A stretch of DNA of 64,000 nucleotides from Iris pallida (lineage: Eukaryota; Streptophyta; Magnoliopsida; Asparagales; Iridaceae). The stretch spans positions 18,322,219 to 18,386,218 of the forward strand of contig JANAVB010031417.1 in the NCBI GenBank assembly GCA_029216955.1, in the 5' to 3' direction. The position numbers were made by a program, and so were the translations under genes. Positions 58,145 to 64,000 of the stretch are shown here, one piece after another. Numbering within the stretch: position 1 is the stretch's first letter; every line of letters begins with the position of its first letter. The notes under the pieces are model-generated. The model had not been told where the DNA came from. It searched no databases and saw only the letters and a program-made list of their open reading frames with translations.

Positions 58145-60850
58145 TGTAACACCCATATTCTGAATACGTATTTTTGTCAAGCTTGCATGTATTTCAGACC
58201 TGTATTTATTTTCTTGGATTATTGGCATGTACTTGTAATTGGCTTGACTTGCAGATTTTGGTTCTCGTAATTGGGTTTTACCTGGCTTGGTTTATTTTGT
58301 GGAGGAGAATTGGTTTAATTTGGTTTAGTTTGGTTTAGCATACATTGGAACACATTAGCCTATGTTTAACCCTCAACACATCACAACCACCCTCATTAAA
58401 TTCCACCAATATTCTCTCTCCTCCATAACTCTTTCAATTATTTCTCCATCTTCTTCTTCCTCCTTCCTCCACCAACCAATAGACAAGTGCACCTTGCCAA
58501 CAAATAAGCACCCAATTTTATTTGTCCATTTGATAGATTAGGACATGTAGATCAACTTTAGAACTTGGAATTTTGTGATTTGGAGTCTCCATTATTTTAG
58601 ATCTAAGTTTTGATTATTTTCGGAAATCCTTGGTTTTGATCTATTAAACCGTGATTTTTGCTTGTTTTGATGCTTCCATGTGGAAGAGAATTCAATTTTA
58701 CTCAATTAGACTTTTGAAAATCTAGATTTGGCCTTGATTTGACAAAGATATGAAAACTTGAATTCTTGGAGTTCTTGGTGCTCTTCTCGGCCTGGAGAAG
58801 AAGATCTACAGTCTGTGCTCTTTAGCGCAGTACTGAACCGCGCAGCCTGGCCGTTGCCCGACTGCGCACTTGCCAATTGCGCACGCGCCCTGCGTGCCAG
58901 ACTCCTGCGCAATTCATTCCTGCGCCAACTATTCCTGCGCAGTTCATTCCTGTGCAGTCCATTCCTGCGCAATCCACCCCTGCGCAGTTCATTCCTGCGC
59001 AGTCCATTCCTACGCAATCCACCCCTGTGCAGTTCACTCCTGCGCACTTAGCCCATGCGCCATCTGCTCCTGCGCCCTGTGCTCCTGCGCACTTGGCACC
59101 CTGCGCAGCTGACACCCTGTGCAATCCAACCCCTGACCCCTTGTGCAAACCATTGGCTCTTGGAGTTTTGGTTTTATCCTTAAGCTTGGCTCTTCTATAG
59201 CCCTGTATATTGATATTTTATTAGATATTTTATGCCCATTTTATATCCTTACGCCTTTTGTCATGAACTTGATTTTACTTAATATGTTTGGAATGACTAT
59301 TGTACATGTCATGGTATGACAAGGAACTAGCATAACACGGCAGTGACCCGTAGTGGTGCACTCCTGACATGACCAACCTGACATGATAGTGGCCCGTCGT
59401 GGCGCACTCTTGACAAGTACCCTGACATGATTTGTCTTGATAACTTGATAGTGGCCCGTGGTGGCGCACTCCTGACTTGACTTGACTTGTAACTTGTAAC
59501 TTGACTTGACCTGATGCTGTTGCGACAGCTAACTTGACTCGTATAATCAACTTGACACCGTGGGTGTTCCTGCTTGCTTGCTTGTGCAATCCACTTGTCT
59601 TGTCTTGCATCATGTCTAGGACGTGACTCCCTGGTTTCCCACGGTCAGGGATTCGCACTGAACATGGATTAGGCTAATGACTAGATCTAATTATAGTTCA
59701 TGGAGAAATTCCAGTCACAGGCAATCTTGTTATCTGGGCGCTCTTAATTGGACTTGTAGGTTGCCGACGAGTAGAGCACATTTCCAGCGCACTGTCATGT
59801 GTTGCACCCTCTAAGTCACCTAAGGGTATATCGTCTCCGGGGCGATATACCCAACCATACTCTCAACCCGCGGAAGGATAACTAGATGGTCTGCAGGGCT
59901 TGGGACCGGAAAATTCTCATTACATCTTGTTAGTAATTAGGCTTGTGATAACCCTAGTTAGTTAAAGTAGTAAGCCGTAGTAATTGCTTGGCCGCTTGTG
60001 AATGAATGATGTCTAGCTCTGTCTAAGTCTTGTCTAGTCCCTGTACCTGGTATTCCTGAACATGACCGTTTTACTTGCTTTAACAATAAATGGGTAGAGA
60101 CAGGAGATATTCAGGCGAAGGATTACAACCCCGGTCCTTGTTTGGTTTAAGGGTTGTAACCTGGCTCCCGGAATGGTCCCACGTCACTAGTCGTTTATTG
60201 TCCTGTTGCACTCTTTATTACTTATATTTTTCTTTCATTTTCTTATATTCTAATATGCTGGCTTTTGTTCTTATTTTGTGGCCTCCTTTGTGGCACTTGC
60301 TCTTTCTGGGGTTTGACCCAGCTGGTTTTGTGTGGCCAGATTTCGGAGCAGCACCCGAGGATCTACCGAACCTCCAGCCCGATGGTGGCAACTAGAAGGA
60401 ACCCGGGCTACGAGTGGGTTTTCTATTTTGTTTCGCTCACTCTATTGTAAAGTTATTCTTTTGGGGCGTTTAGCCGACGAGCACCTGTTAGCTCGATGCA
60501 CTTTACTTACTGTCTGCCTACGGGCTGTAAACATGATTAACAAATCCTAGGGTTGATCATGTAAGACTTAACTCGTGCTAGTCCTTGTATTTTGTACGAC
60601 TAGCTTCATGATCAACTGATATGTAATATTTGGGACGCCTTTTATTGTATATTTGGTGGTCAAACATCTTGTGATTATATTACTTGCTTGTGATTGAGAC
60701 AATAGGTTTGACCATAAGAGACCGTTGGCTTGTAGTAAACCCTCATATCTAGACAGCCGTGACCGTATAGTTGAGATGTATTCTATTTTAATATACGTAG
60801 CTGGCTATATACGCCCCCGCTCTCCAGAATTCTGGTTCTGGGGCGTGACA
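58145..60850 (+). mobile_element. Solo LTR C (2706 bp), family of element 1
   Basis: TGTAACACCC start, GGGGCGTGACA end, flanked by AAAAT on both sides, with no internal region: a solo LTR left by recombination between two LTRs. The first ~570 bp and the end match the LTR of element 1 on its minus strand. The middle (58824-59150) carries a different array than that LTR. Several repeats of GTGGCCCGTGGTGGCGCACT type occur at 59340-59480. No gene inside is supported. Confidence 0.93.
58824..59150. repeat. TGCGCA-rich tandem array in solo LTR C
   Basis: About twenty units of ~15 bp: CTGCGCAGTTCATTC, CTGCGCAATCCACCC, CTGCGCAGTCCATTC and relatives. Ten contain exact TGCGCA; others have TGTGCA, TGCGCC or TACGCA. 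ORFs in several frames across it are artefacts of the array. Confidence 0.9.
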
Positions 60851-61046
60851 AAAATACGCGTATCATACAGAATACGCTCCAAACATATTTTTCGTATAAA
60901 CAAAAAATATGGGATACGGCTAAACCCTAAAGAGGGAAGCGTATTTTTTGACGTATTTGACCCTAAAAAGGGGATATGTTTTATGATTTTGTTTTAACCA
61001 GAGCCCTAAATAGGGGATAGTTATTGTTCATCATCTTCATCCTCAC

Positions 61047-61284
61047 CATAGAGGGGCTTCAATGGGCGTTCACTTCGTCGAACGCGCTCATCGGTAGTCT
61101 TCTTAGCAGCGGCGGCGGCGGGCTGAGATGACTCCGCAGGAGCCTTCCCCTTTCCCTTCGCAGCAGCATCAACCTTGGGGGCTGTAACTCCACCTCCCTG
61201 ATTTTTTTTATTATTTTTATAAAAATAGGTATGTAAGTTTCTTAATGCATATATAAGTTGGTTTGAAATTTTTATTATTAACAT
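61047..61284 (-). pseudogene. Antisense accessory gene of element 3, exon 1 (partial or start unclear)
   Basis: On the minus strand the residues GGGVTAPKVDAAAKGKGKAPA...SERPLKPLY lead to the donor G|GTGAGG at 61047; without splicing the frame would stop at 61021-61023. It is A/K/P-rich and basic, probably disordered. An in-frame ATG exists at 61284, but the first ~27 residues from it (poly-K/N/Y, AT-rich DNA) look non-coding. The border of element 3 may therefore lie near 61205, or another exon may lie upstream. Joining to exon 2 is in frame, the main reason for the call. Confidence 0.55.
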
Positions 61285-64000
61285 AGCCTAGTCCAGCTCA
61301 TGGACTTAAGCCATCCTTCTTTATTTCTTTCTTAGTTGGGCTTCTAACCCAGGGCCTTCTTTTCCCTCGGCCAAACACTGGGTTAAAGCTTACTAAGGAA
61401 CGTATATTTTTGAATCAACAAATCCTTCGCCAAAACCTCACGAAGCCTGCGCCCAAGAATTTGAATTTCCATCAGTTTTCTCTCTCCTCTAACAGAATTG
61501 TCAGAGAGGGACAGCGTGGAGATTTCCCGCCAGCTAGTAGCCTGAGCCTCACGCAACAAATTGTCCATTTAAGGAGCCAATTGCTCATTCCTTCCTCCTC
61601 ATCCCACCATTGTCTGTGGAGTAGTCCTTCTTCTTTAATTTCGTTCCAGCCAGAAGAATGACAATGGAGTTAGCAGGACAATGCGTCAATCTTGGGGTCA
61701 GGTAATGGCGATCTTCCTGAATCTTCTCTGTTCTTCTTTTGATTCCAAGACCAAACGTCTCATGATGGTTGAATGTTCTTGTTCAAAAATTCTCTTCGTA
61801 TCTTGATCTGCTCTTGTTGGCAGTATCAATCCTTTATCATAGTAATTTATCGATCTAGAGATCTAGATCTAGTTTTGTTAATATGGACATGTATGCTTAG
61901 TGGTGTTCTTCCTCTGTTATTGAAGTTCCTTAAGAAGCTGAGAAGGAATCATTAGGCTTAAGAGGAGGAAGGAGTGAAACTGTTTAGATCGGTAAGTTTT
62001 GTGGTTTCCAATGATTTCTTTGAATAAATCCTTTATGCCAAATTGTTGGGTTGTTCTTGGTCACCACGTATTTGGTTAATTGTTTGAATCGGGAGAAACC
62101 CTGCTGACACCAGAGTAGCTGAGTGTCATTTTGAAGCTTAGTCGAGCAACTCTTAATTCCATCTGGTAATTTCTAACCTTGTCATTTTAGCATTATATTA
62201 GGATCATGGGAACAAGTTTGAATCAGATTTTGGTATTAGATTGATAATAGGATTCGTAATTTTTTTAATGATTGAGTTGATTCTGTTCATGTTCTTGAAA
62301 GCCAGTAGATGACTCACTTTTAATTTTAGTCGTATCCTTTCAATGCATCCTAGGATTTTGTCCTTTATTGTTTATTGGAAAAGTTGTTCTGGGTCTTTAA
62401 TCTGATTGATTTCAGTGACCTCCTTCTACTTTTACACTACAGTGTCTATTTCGACTGATTGCTAATTAGTAGCCTTGAATTCTACTTGATGCATGAGTGG
62501 ATTGGATTCCTGAAATGGACAATAATAATTTTGGTTTTGCCAATTCTTATGAGGATTTGTCACTATGGATAATTATGTTAGAATGGAGAGCAGTAAGATT
62601 GGCCATATTGGGAAGTTTAAATCTAAACTCTTCTATAATCATCTTTTTTTCTGAGACAATGTATGTATCCTAATAGGACTGATACATGAATCTCCTGAGG
62701 AAACTGACATGTATTATCTCTATTTTGACTGATTGTGTCAGTCCTACTGGGACAAATACCTCACTGTCTCATTTTGGGGTTGACTAATGTCAGCCATAGT
62801 GAAGTTGATTAGATTTGAACTTTAGATAGAGTTTAATTCACTGTTTTGACTGTTGAACCTTATGTTGTGTACTATGATAGTATTTCCTAATGGACCTGTT
62901 TTAGCATTCCTGAGCTATTATGTTTTAGGGTGTAGAACCTGAGATGGATATGACTTATAGGTTGTGTATTATATAGCTGAGACTGAATAGCAAAGTCTGG
63001 AACCAACTCCTATGTATAAGCCTGGGTTACTCCCATTCAGACCTTGCTTTGAGTTTCCATCAAATTACAGAGAGTTAGGAGGAAGGTTTTAAACAAGGGG
63101 AAACTAGGAAAAACTCCTGAGCATTGTAGTCCCTTACAATACTTATTTCAGTTACCGAAGCTCATGAACCTGGAAAATCAAACCCCAGCTGTGGAGTTTC
63201 TGCATTTGATTGCTAAGTGAAATTGATAACTAGCAGTATGGAAGGAAAATAGAAGAGAGGTTTGAGGAGTTCCCTAAAACTTTTCTTTCGTTTTATCTGT
63301 AATTTGACTGATATCAATCCTGAAATAGCAGGCTAATTATCAGTTTCCTTGGTTACTCTGGTTTCATATCAACTTAAGTTTGAATTCATGACTGGACCTG
63401 TTCAGTCTTATGTTAAAATGATTTCATTAACTTCAAGTAGAATCGAAACTTGGGAAATATTTCAGATGAAGGACAGGCAGAACCTGAGACAATTCTCAAG
63501 TTGTTCCAGGAACAACTTGAGAATTAATGTCCAGAATTGGTCAACCTGAGACAGGAAGCCAATTCTACTTCAGGAAGAACCTGGGATACTTGAGGACCCA
63601 GAAATCTGAGTCTAAGTCTCAGAAATTGAGACTTGTGCAAGTCCAGTAACAAAACTGAGATTTGGAAATCCTGTGTTAACCTATATCATTCCTGAGAAAT
63701 CTTAGGAATCTAATTCCTGTGTAAACAGGGAGACATTTTCCCAGTTGAACCTAGAAGCTATGCTAGTTGTTTTAGTAACTTAGGTTCCTATGATTACTTC
63801 CATACTCTGTTTTGGGAACTAAGCTATAAGATAGAATTACTGTCCATAACAGGATCTTGTTATGGATTTTTGGTTTCAAACAAAGTTCAATTAATGAAGG
63901 TTTAAAAAGAACCCATAAGAATCAACCTTTAACTATTGTTTTAGCCAAAAACTAAGTTTTGTAATATCTATATCAAGTTCTTAGCTCTATTTTGAGTTCT
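61285..64000. other. Unique T-rich sequence, no gene confirmed; possible 5' part of a host gene
   Basis: There is no LTR, no TE protein and no long ORF. Composition and features look like plant leader and intron DNA. A small ATG frame (61664-61701, MELAGQCVNLG) ends at a donor-like CAG|GTAATG, and a second donor-like ATCG|GTAAGTTTT lies near 61991. If real, a plus-strand host gene would start here and continue to the right. No conserved exon can be seen in 62000-64000. Confidence 0.3.
63491..63525. repeat. Perfect 35-bp palindrome (17-bp arms, one-base centre)
   Basis: Left arm AATTCTCAAGTTGTTCC, centre A, right arm GGAACAACTTGAGAATT. It lies in the otherwise unique T-rich part. It could form a cruciform or a double-stranded RNA stem. 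Confidence 0.9.

Larger units (their letters stand above)
57619..61046 (-). other. Intron 1 of the antisense gene, enlarged by solo LTR C
   Basis: Donor TATG|GTGAGG (61047/61046) and acceptor TTTTGCAG (57619-57620) on the minus strand. Splicing joins CTC TAT G to TG GAT ATT in frame. Without LTR C and its duplication the intron would be ~717 bp. It contains a tandem array (57655-57960) and further AGCGTAT motifs on both sides of LTR C. Confidence 0.65.
42837..61284 (+). mobile_element. Element 3: Tat-like retrotransposon with antisense spliced gene, 3' end missing
   Basis: 5' LTR (to 43807), primer-binding site, gag-pol (43798-52997) on the plus strand, then a minus-strand accessory gene (53559 to ~61284) with solo LTR C in its first intron. 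It is closely related to element 2 across gag, protease, RT, both RNase H domains and integrase. No polypurine tract or 3' LTR is found; similarity to a Tat element stops around 61200-61284. Lesions in gag-pol are five or six single-codon stops and one frameshift. Confidence 0.85.

Noticed and set aside
58870..59200. Plus- and minus-strand ORFs with A-Q-F-I-P or R-R-N-E-L repeats
   Set aside because: Open in several frames because the ~15-bp unit is a multiple of three; array artefact inside a solo LTR.

Overview
This window looks like the heterochromatic, repeat-rich DNA of a seed plant, most likely a flowering plant with a large genome. About 95% of it is nested LTR retrotransposons of the Ty3/gypsy superfamily. 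The evidence is LTRs of 0.9 to 3.7 kb ending in TG...CA, 5-bp target duplications, plant chromovirus (Tekay-like) gag and integrase, Tat-type polyproteins with a second archaeal-type RNase H, spliceable plant-type introns, and long TA microsatellites. I saw no rRNA, tRNA, CRISPR or bacterial gene. No host gene can be firmly called; the last ~2.7 kb (61285-64000) is the only part that looks like ordinary plant intron or UTR sequence.

Layout, left to right. Element 1 (minus strand, 1 to ~5231, Tekay-like) has protease and gag remnants and a 3.1-kb LTR holding a tandem array. It abuts element 2 (plus strand, Tat-like, 5229-8607 and 26086-34271). Element 2 was split by element A (8608-26085, target duplication GAAAG), an LTR element with only a gag remnant inside. 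The second LTR of A was in turn split by element B (14898-24304), also gag-only but with an intact 406-codon gag. B is in a tandem internal-LTR-internal-LTR arrangement that has lost its left end. Element 2 then resumes with protease, RT, two RNase H domains and integrase, two antisense ORFs, a polypurine tract and its 3' LTR.

Element 2 seems to have landed in the LTR of element 4 (minus strand, 34272-39273), a Tekay-type element with an internal deletion joining gag to integrase. Next comes a long LTR, D (39376 to ~42848), holding a GC-rich inverted-repeat element and a 34-bp tandem array. Element 3 (plus strand, ~42837 to ~61284) is a second Tat-like element. It has a 5' LTR, an Arg-tRNA-like primer site, decayed gag-pol, and then a large antisense three-exon gene for a plant-mobile-domain/coiled-coil protein. 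A solo LTR (C, 58145-60850, duplication AAAAT) sits in the first intron of that antisense gene. The 3' LTR of element 3 is not seen.

The most interesting signal is a two-part pattern in the Tat elements. (1) Each carries antisense accessory gene(s) after integrase, with their own promoter or introns. (2) Each carries many copies of a private short motif in both coding and non-coding parts: TGCGCA in gag and LTR of element 2; AGCGTATG/CATACGCT in gag, LTR and antisense intron of element 3. This resembles in outline the known VANDAL/VANC anti-silencing arrangement, a protein plus dispersed family-specific motifs. That functional link is my inference only. All gag-pol frames except the gag of B are broken, mostly at stops explained by C-to-T or G-to-A change.
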